A DNA stretch of 64,000 nucleotides. Source: Dubosiella muris. GTDB taxonomy: Bacteria; Bacillota_I; Bacilli_A; Erysipelotrichales; Erysipelotrichaceae. The notes below the pieces were generated by a model, which saw only the letters and a list, made by a program, of their open reading frames with translations, was not told where the DNA came from and made no database searches. Position numbers and translations under genes: made by a program. The stretch is from NCBI RefSeq assembly GCF_004793885.1, contig NZ_SRYG01000016.1:1-64000 (forward strand), written 5' to 3'. Positions 41,931 to 50,694 of the stretch are shown piece after piece (position 1 is the stretch's first letter; each line of letters begins with the position of its first letter).

Positions 41931-42566
41931 ATGCAGATGATTGGCAGTGATTTTGACGGGACGATCGTCCAGCGCAAAACGATTTCAACGAAAACACGCG
42001 AACAAATCGAGGCGTTTCGCAAGCGGGGAAACCAGTTCGTGATCGTGAGTGGACGAACCGTCGCCAAGATGAAAGAAGGACTGAAAAAATACGAGGCCGA
42101 TTTTTACGACGCGATCATCGCGTGCAACGGCGCGGCGATATTGGATGGGAATTTAAACTGGATCGAAGAACAGACGATGGATGAGGAAACGGTGAAGATG
42201 CTGCTGCGCGATTTGGCGGCGTATGCTCCCGTCGCCGATGGCGGCCGGGCCGTGTCGTTTGCGCTTCAGGACGGACAGGGGATGCCGATCCTTCCCGACA
42301 ATGTGCAGGCGTTTCGCAACGGGCCGTATGTCGATGTCGTCAAGCGGGGCGTGTCCAAGGCGGCCGCGTTGCGCAAGCTGACAGGCCGGTACGAAGTCGA
42401 GCGGTTGTTTACGATCGGGGACGGGCTCAACGACATTCCGTTGCTTGATTGCGCAAAGGACAGCTATTCGTTTGCGCACTGCCCGGACGAGGTGAAGGCG
42501 CACGCACATACGATCCACACAAAGATCGAGGACGTGCTGGAAGACATTCTTCATATCCAGTCCTAG
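41931..42566 (+). CDS. HAD-superfamily hydrolase, Cof-type
   Basis: A 211-aa phosphatase: motif I DFDGTIV (residues 6-12), motif II VSGRT near 41, and motif IV GDGLNDIPLLDCA near 163. The cap region between is short for a Cof enzyme. Probably hydrolyses sugar phosphates or FMN-like metabolites. RBS GAGGAAAAAC. Own terminator. Confidence 0.88.
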   Translation: MQMIGSDFDGTIVQRKTISTKTREQIEAFRKRGNQFVIVSGRTVAKMKEGLKKYEADFYDAIIACNGAAILDGNLNWIEEQTMDEETVKMLLRDLAAYAPVADGGRAVSFALQDGQGMPILPDNVQAFRNGPYVDVVKRGVSKAAALRKLTGRYEVERLFTIGDGLNDIPLLDCAKDSYSFAHCPDEVKAHAHTIHTKIEDVLEDILHIQS

Positions 42567-42573
42567 AACACAG

Positions 42574-42609
42574 GCCGCTTCGGCAGGGAAACCGGAAGCG
42601 GCTTTTTTT
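42574..42609 (+). terminator. Terminator of the HAD gene
   Basis: GCCGCTTC (42574-42581) pairs perfectly with GAAGCGGC (42595-42602), then seven T. Confidence 0.88.
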
Positions 42610-42710
42610 ATGAAGTCCAAACAAGAATAAACGAACAGGTCAGTTGAAATAATTTGTTTACATGCGACATGTTCATTTTATGATGGAATCAAAGAAATGG
42701 GAGTAAGAAT

Positions 42711-43214
42711 ATGAAAGGAAAACGAAAGTGGCGGCTTGTTTTTGCCGCGGGGATGATTTTTGTGTTGTTGAATGTTTTTGTGGCGACGTTTGGAATCACG
42801 AAAGGACGCTCTATGAACATTGCGGAGTATTCGGTAATCGTGAAGTATAAACTTCCGGTCACGTTGCGCAAATTGAACGCGGGATACGTGTTTCCATTAA
42901 AGCGAGGCGAAATCGTCAGTTTTTGGAAAGAGGGACATGAAAATATCGCAAAGCGGGTTGTCGGATTGCCAGGCGAAAAGATTAGCTATCGACAGGGGAA
43001 TTTGTATATTGAGGATGCGCTTGTGGCGGAACCGTATTTGAAACCCAATCAAAAAGATCAAAGCAATCTTCCTTCTTTTCGATTGCAGAAAGACGAAATC
43101 TGGGTCATGGGCGACAATCGAATCGACTCTTACGATTCAAGAAGATTTGGGCCACTAAAAATCAATGAAATCAGAGGAAAGATCTTACCTTTTCATGCAG
43201 AAGGAGGGGAATAG
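42711..43214 (+). CDS. lepB: Signal peptidase I, bacterial type (S26A)
   Basis: A 167-aa membrane protease with one N-terminal helix (about 7-25). The serine motif is GRSMNIAEY near residue 34, where the usual proline after SM-x is missing. The lysine is in IAKRVVGLPGEKISY near 75, and box E is MGDNRIDSYDSRRFGP near 137. Catalytic Ser and Lys are kept. It sits 0 bp from the next gene, a lipoprotein. The altered serine motif may reflect a narrowed substrate range. Confidence 0.88.
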   Translation: MKGKRKWRLVFAAGMIFVLLNVFVATFGITKGRSMNIAEYSVIVKYKLPVTLRKLNAGYVFPLKRGEIVSFWKEGHENIAKRVVGLPGEKISYRQGNLYIEDALVAEPYLKPNQKDQSNLPSFRLQKDEIWVMGDNRIDSYDSRRFGPLKINEIRGKILPFHAEGGE

Positions 43215-43856
43215 ATGCGACGCAAATCAATCATCCTTATGCTTTGCGTTTTTGGGTGCTTGTTTGGATGCCAGTCCAAACCGTTGCCTTTGTCGTTTGA
43301 CGTGCCACCCGCGCTTTGCTTCGAGGGAAAGATTTACTGGCAGACGGAAAGTGAACCGGTTGTGGAAAACCAGACGCCAATCGCCACAGTGGAAGCAGTC
43401 AGCTCGGATTTCCCGGACCAAAACAAAACCGTGAATCCAAGCGGCCAGGACTGGGTAGACGCCGCGATCTATCGGAATGGCGACGATTTGATTTTGGAAC
43501 ACGAAGACAACATGGCCCGTTTCGAATACCGTAACGCTCCAACGAAGCAGGAACGGGTGCTGAAAGATTTCGATGAAACCGGTGAAATCGCGCTGCCGGG
43601 GTTGACGCTGCCGCACTTTGTGTACGAGAACATGGCGTACTTTTTGCTGGGAAAAGCGAGTGCCGGGGAAGCGGCTTTGCTGGAACCCGCTGGAACGATC
43701 AAAAAAGTATGCGAGATCGCCGGGGAAAACTTCGATGGCGTCGGCCATGTGGGCGACGAGCTTTACGCCAGTCCAACGCAAAACCGGTATATGATTTTGC
43801 ACGATATCCAAAACGACACATACGCATGGTATGAAAATGAAAACTATTTTTATTAG
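43215..43856 (+). CDS. Lipoprotein downstream of signal peptidase
   Basis: A 213-aa protein with signal peptide and lipobox CLFGC (Cys at about 19). The mature region has beta-propeller-like strands (DAAIYRNGDDLILEHEDNMARFEY, HFVYENMAYFLLGK). It begins right after the lepB stop, with GGAGGGG overlapping that stop as RBS. Function unknown. Confidence 0.75.
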   Translation: MRRKSIILMLCVFGCLFGCQSKPLPLSFDVPPALCFEGKIYWQTESEPVVENQTPIATVEAVSSDFPDQNKTVNPSGQDWVDAAIYRNGDDLILEHEDNMARFEYRNAPTKQERVLKDFDETGEIALPGLTLPHFVYENMAYFLLGKASAGEAALLEPAGTIKKVCEIAGENFDGVGHVGDELYASPTQNRYMILHDIQNDTYAWYENENYFY

Positions 43857-43885
43857 AGGAGAGCGGCTTGTTCTCCTCTTTTTTC
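43855..43885 (+). terminator. Terminator after the lepB-lipoprotein pair
   Basis: AGAGGAGA (43855-43862) pairs with TCTCCTCT (43872-43879), then a T run. Confidence 0.85.
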
Positions 43886-43986
43886 GCAAGTGGTAAAAAA
43901 GGGAGTGTAAGTGGTTGGGTTTTAAAAAGCGCTGCTTGTTTTAAAAGGGTATAATGATCGTAAGAAGAAATAAAAAGGAGGTTAGG

Positions 43987-44523
43987 ATGAAAAAGAGACG
44001 TTTGTATTATGGCCCTGCGCTCATTGACGACTTTGACATAGGAAGTCCGCTCGGGATGGGGAATCCAATGGGATGCGTCATCGAATGGACTTCGTCGGAT
44101 TTACGCATTCGTGCGCGACATGAGGAATACGCGGAAATTTTATTTGGCAAAGGAATCCGCGAAATCGTCATTCCCTATGTGGATATGGAAAAAGTGACGT
44201 TATCCGTATGCAGCCGCATATGGGGAATGAATTTGTTTACGTTAGGACGAAAGATTTATAATTTCGACGTGCAGATTTTAACGAAACAATGGGAAACGAT
44301 GCATTTGGAATTTGCGGCATGCTTCGAATTTCGGACGATTTTGCAGCGTATGAGCGAGCAGGGGGCAACCGTATGCGATGCATTAAACATTTATTCGATG
44401 TTTCCCGACAAGCATTCGTTTGAAAAAGGGTTTGGCGACTATTTTGAAACGCATTTCGCGGCGCTGGCCGAACAATACGGGCTCGACGATCCGCGCGTTG
44501 GATTTACAGAAGGCAGAATGTGA
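43987..44523 (+). CDS. Hypothetical protein, 178 aa
   Basis: A soluble protein starting KKRRLYYGPALIDDFDIGSPLG, with a PH- or GRAM-like run of strands (VIEWTSSDLRIRARHEEYAEILF, EIVIPYVDMEKVTLSV) and a helical C-terminus. Not recognised. AAGGAGG supports the ATG at 43987. It is spaced 11 bp from the next small membrane gene, so the two are probably an operon with the lipoprotein at 44829. Confidence 0.72.
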   Translation: MKKRRLYYGPALIDDFDIGSPLGMGNPMGCVIEWTSSDLRIRARHEEYAEILFGKGIREIVIPYVDMEKVTLSVCSRIWGMNLFTLGRKIYNFDVQILTKQWETMHLEFAACFEFRTILQRMSEQGATVCDALNIYSMFPDKHSFEKGFGDYFETHFAALAEQYGLDDPRVGFTEGRM

Positions 44524-44534
44524 GGAGAACGAGG

Positions 44535-44816
44535 ATGGAGAACATAAAAGCAAAACTCCTGGAACCGCGCGTCATCAAAGTGTGCAACGGGCTGGCGGTA
44601 GCCGGCCTCGTCATCGCGGCCGCGATGATGTACGCGGTCAATCGGGATGTGACGTTCATGGATGCGTTTCAGTTTCTATTTGTCTTGTGGATGTACATGA
44701 CGCTGCTTGGAACGAAAAAAAAACACATTGTGGCGCATGACGTGGTTTTGATGGGTGCGACTTTTTTGTACGCGCTGGCGATGATCGTGTATTTTGGACA
44801 GCATTTGCGGTTTTAA
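44535..44816 (+). CDS. Small membrane protein, 93 aa
   Basis: Three predicted helices (about 15-35, 40-58, 66-88) and a basic loop (GTKKKHIVAH). AGGAGAACGAGG is the RBS; the frame is open to 44520 without a better site. Middle gene of a three-gene run with a lipoprotein 12 bp downstream. Unrecognised. Confidence 0.68.
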   Translation: MENIKAKLLEPRVIKVCNGLAVAGLVIAAAMMYAVNRDVTFMDAFQFLFVLWMYMTLLGTKKKHIVAHDVVLMGATFLYALAMIVYFGQHLRF

Positions 44817-44828
44817 AGGGAGAGTTTC

Positions 44829-45653
44829 ATGAAAAAGAAAGGAAACGTCTGGGCAAAGGCGCTGACGCTCGGGATGCTGGCCGGGTTGGCGGGCTGCTCC
44901 GCTCCCAGTGTGGATGACAAAGTCGTTCAAGGACTTCACAAACTCGATGCCCAAGCCGAATACGCGATGGATGTGGATTGGGAACTGAACACGAAAACCG
45001 ATTGGAAAAACGACAATGACGCCCAGAAAACGCTTGTCTGGAAGTCAGGGGGCGCCATCTACGAATACGACCGGTTTTTCATGGATGACGGTTTGGAAAA
45101 AGCGGAAATCATGAAAACAGTCGACCACGACACGACAATCCTGACGCTTGTTCCCGATGGAAAAGGGGACACGGTTGTCGAATCGGTCATGAAAGCAAGC
45201 CATCTCGACGAGCCGTTTTTACGTCCTTTGCTGGAACGGCTCCTCTTTCCATTGGATTTGGATGCGCAAGGAAACATCACGATCCCATCCATGTTTCGGC
45301 GCGATGATTTCAACACCGAATTCCGGCTCGTGCTGACGGAACTGACGTCCTTCGCGAACGCCTACGCCGACGAGTTTCGCCAGCGCCATCTTGATCCCGG
45401 CGATCCAGAGCTGACATGGGGGCCGTATCATATGATTTATGATTTCAAAACAGAAAAGGACCGCTTTGCTCAAATCGACATCGACGAGGAAAGCGCGGGC
45501 CGGCTTGGAACGCGGGAATTTCATATCAACCAAAAAGGAACGGTCACGTTTCCGCCCTTCGCCATGACTTCCTCGCAAAAGCGGACGGTGGAGGCGCTGT
45601 TTGCCCGGCCGGTTCAGAAAGGCGATCGTGTGGAACTTGAAGTTTTGGGATAA
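44829..45653 (+). CDS. Lipoprotein, LolA/LppX-like style
   Basis: A 274-aa lipoprotein with a long basic signal peptide and lipobox LAGC (Cys at about 24). The mature part begins with a helix (DDKVVQGLHKLDAQAEYAMDVD) followed by extended strands, the same plan as the lipoproteins at 31709, 32546 and 55934. Function unknown; a binding or sensing role is plausible. Confidence 0.75.
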   Translation: MKKKGNVWAKALTLGMLAGLAGCSAPSVDDKVVQGLHKLDAQAEYAMDVDWELNTKTDWKNDNDAQKTLVWKSGGAIYEYDRFFMDDGLEKAEIMKTVDHDTTILTLVPDGKGDTVVESVMKASHLDEPFLRPLLERLLFPLDLDAQGNITIPSMFRRDDFNTEFRLVLTELTSFANAYADEFRQRHLDPGDPELTWGPYHMIYDFKTEKDRFAQIDIDEESAGRLGTREFHINQKGTVTFPPFAMTSSQKRTVEALFARPVQKGDRVELEVLG

Positions 45654-45715
45654 AAATCCGAAAACTTTTTATTTTCGAAAGTTTTGGGAAATAAATCCAA
45701 AAAATTCAAAAGAAA

Positions 45716-45746
45716 AATGGTGCACCGGGTTTCCGGAACACCATTT
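45716..45746 (-). terminator. Terminator of the SDR gene
   Basis: AATGGTG (45717-45723) and CACCATT (45740-45746) are inverted arms with an inner CCGG pair. Read on the minus strand the hairpin runs into TTTTTC, downstream of the SDR stop. Confidence 0.7.
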
Positions 45747-45761
45747 ATCGTTCACGTGCTC

Positions 45762-46559
45762 TTAGCGCTTGGTACCGCCGCCAGCCAAATCGCCAAACAC
45801 CGGCGTTGGAATGCCAAAGCCTCCCGCCACCTCGACGACTTGTCCGGTCGTGTATGCCGATTCGTCGCTGGCAAAGTACACCGCCAGCGCCGCGATCTCA
45901 TCCGGATTGCCCATCCGGTTCAACGGGATGTGTTTCAAGAAAAACGTCTTGAACTCGTCGGATAAATTGTCCTTGACCGCGTCCGTCGCGATCATGCCCG
46001 GGCAAATGGCGTTGCAGCGGATGTTGTATTTGGCCGCCTGCACCGCGATCAGCTTCGTCAAGTAGTTGATACCCGCCTTGCTCGTGCCGTAGGCGACTTG
46101 CGAAATATCCGGCACGACGCCGCCAATCGACGAAATGTTGATAAGGCTGCCGCAGCCGTTTCCTTTCATCGCCCGAATGGCTTCCTGGCACGGAATGTAG
46201 ACGCTGGCCAGATTCGTGTCGATGGTTGAAATAAAATCGTGAAAGTCCGTCTGCTCGATGTCTTTGTCCTTGCGCGGATCGCTCGTGCCAAAGTTGTTGA
46301 CGAGCACATCCAGGCGGCCTTCCTCCTCCACGATCGTTTCGATCATGTCTTTATACGTTTGATGATCGTACGCGTCACAGTAAATCGCTTTGATGATCCG
46401 GCCTTGCTCGTTGAGTTCCTTGACCTGCCGGCGCGCGTCCTCCACGCGCCGAACCGCCATATAGACAATGGCGCCTTCCTTGGCGCACGCCTGGACAATC
46501 GCCCACCCAATGCCTCGTGTCGAAGCCGTGACGGCAATGACTTTGTTTTTGAGTCGCAT
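45762..46559 (-). CDS. SDR oxidoreductase similar to clostridial 7-alpha-hydroxysteroid dehydrogenase
   Basis: A 265-aa short-chain dehydrogenase. The cofactor loop is TASTRGIGWAI, an acidic-free MAVRR end of beta-2 favours NADP, and the catalytic triad is in NISSIGGVVPDISQVAYGTSKAG. It shares the GAIVYM-VRR, DAY, LVNNFGT, PDIS, AKYNIRCNA-PG-IATDA and H-PLNR-GNP blocks that I recall from Clostridium 7-alpha-HSDH. It may therefore oxidise or epimerise bile acids at C7, but stereospecificity cannot be read from sequence. RBS AAGAGGTG. Monocistronic. Confidence 0.82.
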   Translation of the reverse strand: MRLKNKVIAVTASTRGIGWAIVQACAKEGAIVYMAVRRVEDARRQVKELNEQGRIIKAIYCDAYDHQTYKDMIETIVEEEGRLDVLVNNFGTSDPRKDKDIEQTDFHDFISTIDTNLASVYIPCQEAIRAMKGNGCGSLINISSIGGVVPDISQVAYGTSKAGINYLTKLIAVQAAKYNIRCNAICPGMIATDAVKDNLSDEFKTFFLKHIPLNRMGNPDEIAALAVYFASDESAYTTGQVVEVAGGFGIPTPVFGDLAGGGTKR

Positions 46560-46709
46560 AGTTGTTCACCTCTTTTTCATTCATTGTCCGGCAAAAGGGG
46601 CGCAACATCAAACGAGACGCTTGGAAGGAAACGACATCTTTCGGAATTTTTAAGAAATTTGTTTTTTGTTTCTGATACAATGATGTTAAAAAAGAAAAGG
46701 ATATGGACT

Positions 46710-47426
46710 ATGGAACAAGCACCAAAGATCGTACAAGTTCGCAAACTGTACAAGATCTACGACATGGGAGAAGAAAAAGTGTACGCGTTGCGCGACATTC
46801 ACCTTGATATTCGCAAAGGGGAGATCTGCTGCATTTTCGGGCCGTCCGGCTCTGGAAAAAGCACGCTGCTCAACCAGCTGGCCGGCTTGGAAAAACCAAC
46901 CCGGGGCGGGGTGAAAATTTGCGGGCAAATCATTTCGCGAATGGACGAGAATGAGCTCGCCGCGTTCCGCCAGAAACATTCCGGATTCATCTTCCAGTCC
47001 TACGATTTGCTCCCGCACTTCAGCGCGCTCGAAAACGTCGCGCTGCCGCTCATGTTCGCAGGCGTCCCCTTGAAAGAGCGGAACAAAAAAGCCGCGCGCA
47101 TGCTCCGGCGGGTCGGACTTCAAAAACGGATGAGCCACTATCCAAACCAGATGTCAGGCGGCCAGCAGCAGCGAGTCGGCATCGCCCGGGCTTTCATCAA
47201 CACGCCCGAAGTCGTTTTCGCCGACGAGCCGACCGGCAATCTGGATTCGAAAAGCACGAAGGAAGTCATGGAAATGATGGTCGCGTTCGCCCGCGAATAC
47301 GACCAGACGCTCATTCTCGTCACCCACGACAAGGATATGGCCGCTTACGCCGACCACATCGTCACGCTGCATGACGGGGAAATCGTACAAGAAGAATGGA
47401 AAAAAGAAGAGGAAATTTTGATATGA
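46710..47426 (+). CDS. ABC transporter ATP-binding protein, MacB/LolD type
   Basis: A 238-aa ATPase with Walker A GPSGSGKST near residue 44, signature MSGGQQQRVGIARAF near 148, and Walker B VVFADEPTGNLDS. The last nucleotides overlap the next gene (ATGA). TACAAT at 46676-46681 is a plausible -10. It drives the permease at 48937 in a three-gene MacB-like system. Confidence 0.93.
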   Translation: MEQAPKIVQVRKLYKIYDMGEEKVYALRDIHLDIRKGEICCIFGPSGSGKSTLLNQLAGLEKPTRGGVKICGQIISRMDENELAAFRQKHSGFIFQSYDLLPHFSALENVALPLMFAGVPLKERNKKAARMLRRVGLQKRMSHYPNQMSGGQQQRVGIARAFINTPEVVFADEPTGNLDSKSTKEVMEMMVAFAREYDQTLILVTHDKDMAAYADHIVTLHDGEIVQEEWKKEEEILI

Positions 47427-48940
47427 AAAGAAATCACAAACTCGCCGCCCTTTTTTTGGCGGCATGCATGGCAGGCAATCCGGTCGTTTTCGCGCAAGAA
47501 ACAATCGAACCCGCCAATCCGGTCGAAAAGCCCGAAGCCAAAGCGCAAAGCGCGTTTTCCGTCAACAGCTATTCGCTCGTCAACGAGCAGGGCGAACCGA
47601 TCGAAACGCTGAAAAAAGGCGAGAAGTTCACGCTCGTCGTCACAGCCAGCGATCCGGCTGTCAGCACCCAGAAAGCGCTGGAACAAGAGGAAATCGACAA
47701 AATCAACCAAAGCATCCACTCGCTCAACATCGAGCGGCTCACCGACGACTTTTCCGGCGGACAAACGATGCAGGCGATTCTTCTAAGCAAGGAACAAGAA
47801 CCGCTCAAAGTCAAAATCGTGTTCAAAGACGTCGTCTGGAAAGGAAAAGGCGACGAGTTCCGCTTTCAAATCGGCTACTCCGCGCTCCAAATCGGCTATA
47901 CGACGCCTTCTATCGCGATCAAGGAATGCGACGAGCAACCAGCGCAGCCCGAGCAGCCCGATACACCCGATCAGCCCGCAGACACGCCCGTCGACACCCC
48001 GACATGGGATGGCGGATACGCTGGCGGAGGGGACGATGGCTACTCGTCCAAAGTCGTCAAGAGCGCGGCGCCCAATCTCATCGTCAAAAAATACTCGTAC
48101 GGCAAGGATCCAATTTATTCGGGCAAGGAGTTTGGGTTGTCCCTCGAGTTTTACAACACGTCCAAAACCCTGGCGACCGAAAACATCGTCGTGGCGCTCG
48201 AAACCGGCGAAGGGCTCTCCATCGCCAATTCCAGCAACACGTTTTACTTCGAAAGCCTGGGCGCCGGCCAGTCGAAAAAGATCGACTTGACGATGAAGGC
48301 GCTCGCGATCGAAAAAAGCACATCCGCCGTCGTGGACGTGAACTTCCGCTACGACTATGTGGAAGATGGCGAACGCGTCAACCAGACAATGGCGGAAAAA
48401 ATTTCCATCCCGGTGTATTTGAAAGACCGCTTCGTCATCAACGAGCCGGTTTTGCCCGAGATGGCTTCTGTCGGAAGCGAATGCGTCGTGTCGTTCAATT
48501 ATGTGAACAAAGGGAAATCGTCCCTGAGCAATGTCGAAGTGAAAGTCGAAGGCGATGTTCCGGCGCTGCAAAAAGTGCAAAACGTCGGCAACATCGAGTC
48601 AGGAAACAGCGGCTCGATCGACGTCATCCTGATTCCAGACAAGCCCGGCCAGCAAAAGGCCACAATCGTGATTTCGTATGAAAACGCGAACGAGGATCTA
48701 GTCGAAGAAAAGTTTCCAGTCGAACTCAATGTCGGGGAAATGGCGCCCGTCATGCCGGATGGCGGCATGGAAATGCCAGTCGAAGAGCCCTCGTCGCCCT
48801 GGGGCTGGGTGATTGGCGTCGTCGCGCTGGCCGGAGCCATCGTGGCTGTTGTGCTTTTGCGAAAACGCCACAAAAAGAAAAAACAAGCCGACAGCGTCGA
48901 AGAACTCGACTTTGACGACGACAAGGATGACGGACAATGA
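47423..48940 (+). CDS. Secreted CARDB-like subunit of the MacB-type system
   Basis: A 505-aa protein with signal peptide (cleavage near FAQE), an N-domain (about 30-170), a Pro/Asp linker (QPEQPDTPDQPADTPVDTP), then two or more CARDB/COG1361-type beta domains (about 205-450: NLIVKKYSYGKDPIYSGKEFGLSLEFYNTSKT) and a C-terminal membrane helix with basic tail. It overlaps both ABC genes by 4 bp, taking the place that a MacA-like adaptor would have in other bacteria. Confidence 0.82.
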   Translation: MKRNHKLAALFLAACMAGNPVVFAQETIEPANPVEKPEAKAQSAFSVNSYSLVNEQGEPIETLKKGEKFTLVVTASDPAVSTQKALEQEEIDKINQSIHSLNIERLTDDFSGGQTMQAILLSKEQEPLKVKIVFKDVVWKGKGDEFRFQIGYSALQIGYTTPSIAIKECDEQPAQPEQPDTPDQPADTPVDTPTWDGGYAGGGDDGYSSKVVKSAAPNLIVKKYSYGKDPIYSGKEFGLSLEFYNTSKTLATENIVVALETGEGLSIANSSNTFYFESLGAGQSKKIDLTMKALAIEKSTSAVVDVNFRYDYVEDGERVNQTMAEKISIPVYLKDRFVINEPVLPEMASVGSECVVSFNYVNKGKSSLSNVEVKVEGDVPALQKVQNVGNIESGNSGSIDVILIPDKPGQQKATIVISYENANEDLVEEKFPVELNVGEMAPVMPDGGMEMPVEEPSSPWGWVIGVVALAGAIVAVVLLRKRHKKKKQADSVEELDFDDDKDDGQ

Positions 48941-50307
48941 CGTTCCGCGATCTTTGGCGCATGTGCCTCAACAATCTCAAGCGACGCAAGTCGAGAACGA
49001 TCTTAACCGTTCTTGGCGTCATGATCGGGTGCATGTCGATCGTCGTCATGGTATCCATCGGCGTCGCGATGGACGCTTCGCAAAAAAAGATGCTTGAAAG
49101 CATGGGCGATTTGCGCATGATCACGATCTACCCCAACTACGATCCAACTTCGCAAACCAAACTGGACGAGGCGGCGCTCGACAGCATCAAAGCCATTCCC
49201 GGCGTGCAGGCCGCCAGCGGCAAGTTCGAGATCCAGGACTATCCAATCACGATCTCGACAGGCTCCAACGGTCGCTACGAGGCGATGTACGCCCCGCTGG
49301 TCGGCATCGACTTTTCCGAGCTCGAAGGGTTTGGCTACGAGCTCAAAGACGGGACGCTTCCGATTCCCGGCGCGCAAAAGCAGGCGCTGGCCGGCGAGCG
49401 CTTCGCGTACAACTTCAAAGACACGGCCCGGCCGGACGGCAGCAACACGATCGACTACTACTCGATGCTGTATGACGAAAACGGCAACATGAACGAGGAC
49501 AACCTGCCCGATCCGTACTTTGATCCGCTCAACGCCAAAGTCGACCTTTCTATCGCGGTCGACGAGCAAAACAAATTCAAGGAAACCGTGACCGTCACCG
49601 GCCGTTTGAAGGAAAACTACATGATCGGCTACGAAACCGGCGAAGGGCTTTTGATCGACATGAACGAGATGAAGACGTTGTGGAAAGATGCCAACCGCAA
49701 AGCCGGCAAGCCGTCCACCACGTTCAACTACTCGGGCGCCATGGTCAAAGCCGACGCCATCGAAAACGTTTCGGACATCGAAAAACAAATCCAGGGGCTG
49801 GGCTTTCAAACCAACTCGATGGAAAGCATGCGCGAGTCGATGGAGGAGTCGACCCGGATGATTCAGATGGTGCTGGGTGGCATTGGCGCGGTTTCGCTGC
49901 TGGTCGCCGCCATCGGCATCACGAACACGATGATCATGTCCATCACCGAGCGGACCCGGGAAATTGGCATCATGAAGGCGCTGGGCTGCTTTACGAAAAA
50001 CATCCGGGCCCTGTTTTTGATGGAGGCCGGCATGATCGGGCTCATTGGCGGCGTCGCCGGGCTGGCTCTCAGCTTTGTTTTATCCATGGTCATGAACTCT
50101 TTCGCCAACGCCCAGGCGCCCGCCCAGTCGTTTGGTGAGCAAGTCTTGTTTTTGTTTGGCATCGAAGGAACGCCGCTGTCTGTCATTCCATGGTGGCTGG
50201 CGTTGTTCGCCCTGCTGTTTTCCGTTCTCATCGGCGTGGTATCCGGCTACTATCCGGCCAGCAAGGCGGTCAAGGTGCCGGCGCTGGAAGCCATTCGCCA
50301 CGAATAA
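48937..50307 (+). CDS. ABC transporter permease, MacB/FtsX family
   Basis: A 456-aa permease with the MacB topology: an N-terminal helix (RKSRTILTVLGVMIGCMSIVVMVSIG), a large extracytoplasmic MacB_PCD domain (about 45-310), then three helices including AIGITNTMIMSITERTREIGIMKALG. Such mechanotransmission systems export peptides or move lipoproteins. Third gene of the coupled operon. Confidence 0.92.
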   Translation: MTFRDLWRMCLNNLKRRKSRTILTVLGVMIGCMSIVVMVSIGVAMDASQKKMLESMGDLRMITIYPNYDPTSQTKLDEAALDSIKAIPGVQAASGKFEIQDYPITISTGSNGRYEAMYAPLVGIDFSELEGFGYELKDGTLPIPGAQKQALAGERFAYNFKDTARPDGSNTIDYYSMLYDENGNMNEDNLPDPYFDPLNAKVDLSIAVDEQNKFKETVTVTGRLKENYMIGYETGEGLLIDMNEMKTLWKDANRKAGKPSTTFNYSGAMVKADAIENVSDIEKQIQGLGFQTNSMESMRESMEESTRMIQMVLGGIGAVSLLVAAIGITNTMIMSITERTREIGIMKALGCFTKNIRALFLMEAGMIGLIGGVAGLALSFVLSMVMNSFANAQAPAQSFGEQVLFLFGIEGTPLSVIPWWLALFALLFSVLIGVVSGYYPASKAVKVPALEAIRHE

Positions 50308-50379
50308 GGTTCGTGAAAGCATATGACGACCATTTCCGGGGCGCCTTTTGTACAATAGGAGCGAAACGAGGTGACAGTC

Positions 50380-50628
50380 ATGAGCGAAGACATCGTCCGC
50401 GAGCAAAAAGCGGTTCGTTTGTGCGAGGAAAACGCGAGCAAGCTATTCGTCTATACCGGTCCGGATTTGGAAATGTACGGCAAAACCGGATATTTTGAAA
50501 TCATCCACGATATGAATTGCTGCGCGCCAACGGATTCCATCCTCTTTTGCTTTCAAACGAAAAAGCGAAGATTCGTGATGGACGCGGCCGGCCTGATCGA
50601 CACGTTCGAGCATTCCACGTTTGTGTGA
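50380..50628 (+). CDS. Hypothetical protein, 82 aa
   Basis: Small soluble protein (SEDIVREQKAVRLCEENASKLF, then a strand-rich Cys pair NCCAPTD). GAGGTGA is the RBS and TACAAT at 50351-50356 the likely -10. The frame is also open to a GTG at 50371. Unrecognised. Confidence 0.6.
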   Translation: MSEDIVREQKAVRLCEENASKLFVYTGPDLEMYGKTGYFEIIHDMNCCAPTDSILFCFQTKKRRFVMDAAGLIDTFEHSTFV

Positions 50629-50637
50629 TGCCCGAAA

Positions 50638-50666
50638 TTGACAAGGCAGTTAGCGACCGCTAAAAT
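50638..50666 (+). promoter_or_regulatory. MntR/DtxR-like gene promoter with internal palindrome
   Basis: TTGACA (50638-50643), 17-bp spacer, TAAAAT (50661-50666). The perfect palindrome TTAGCG-AC-CGCTAA (50650-50663) fills the spacer and overlaps the -10, an ideal autorepression site. Confidence 0.78.
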
Positions 50667-50694
50667 AAGGATGGATAGAACAGGAGAATTTGAG

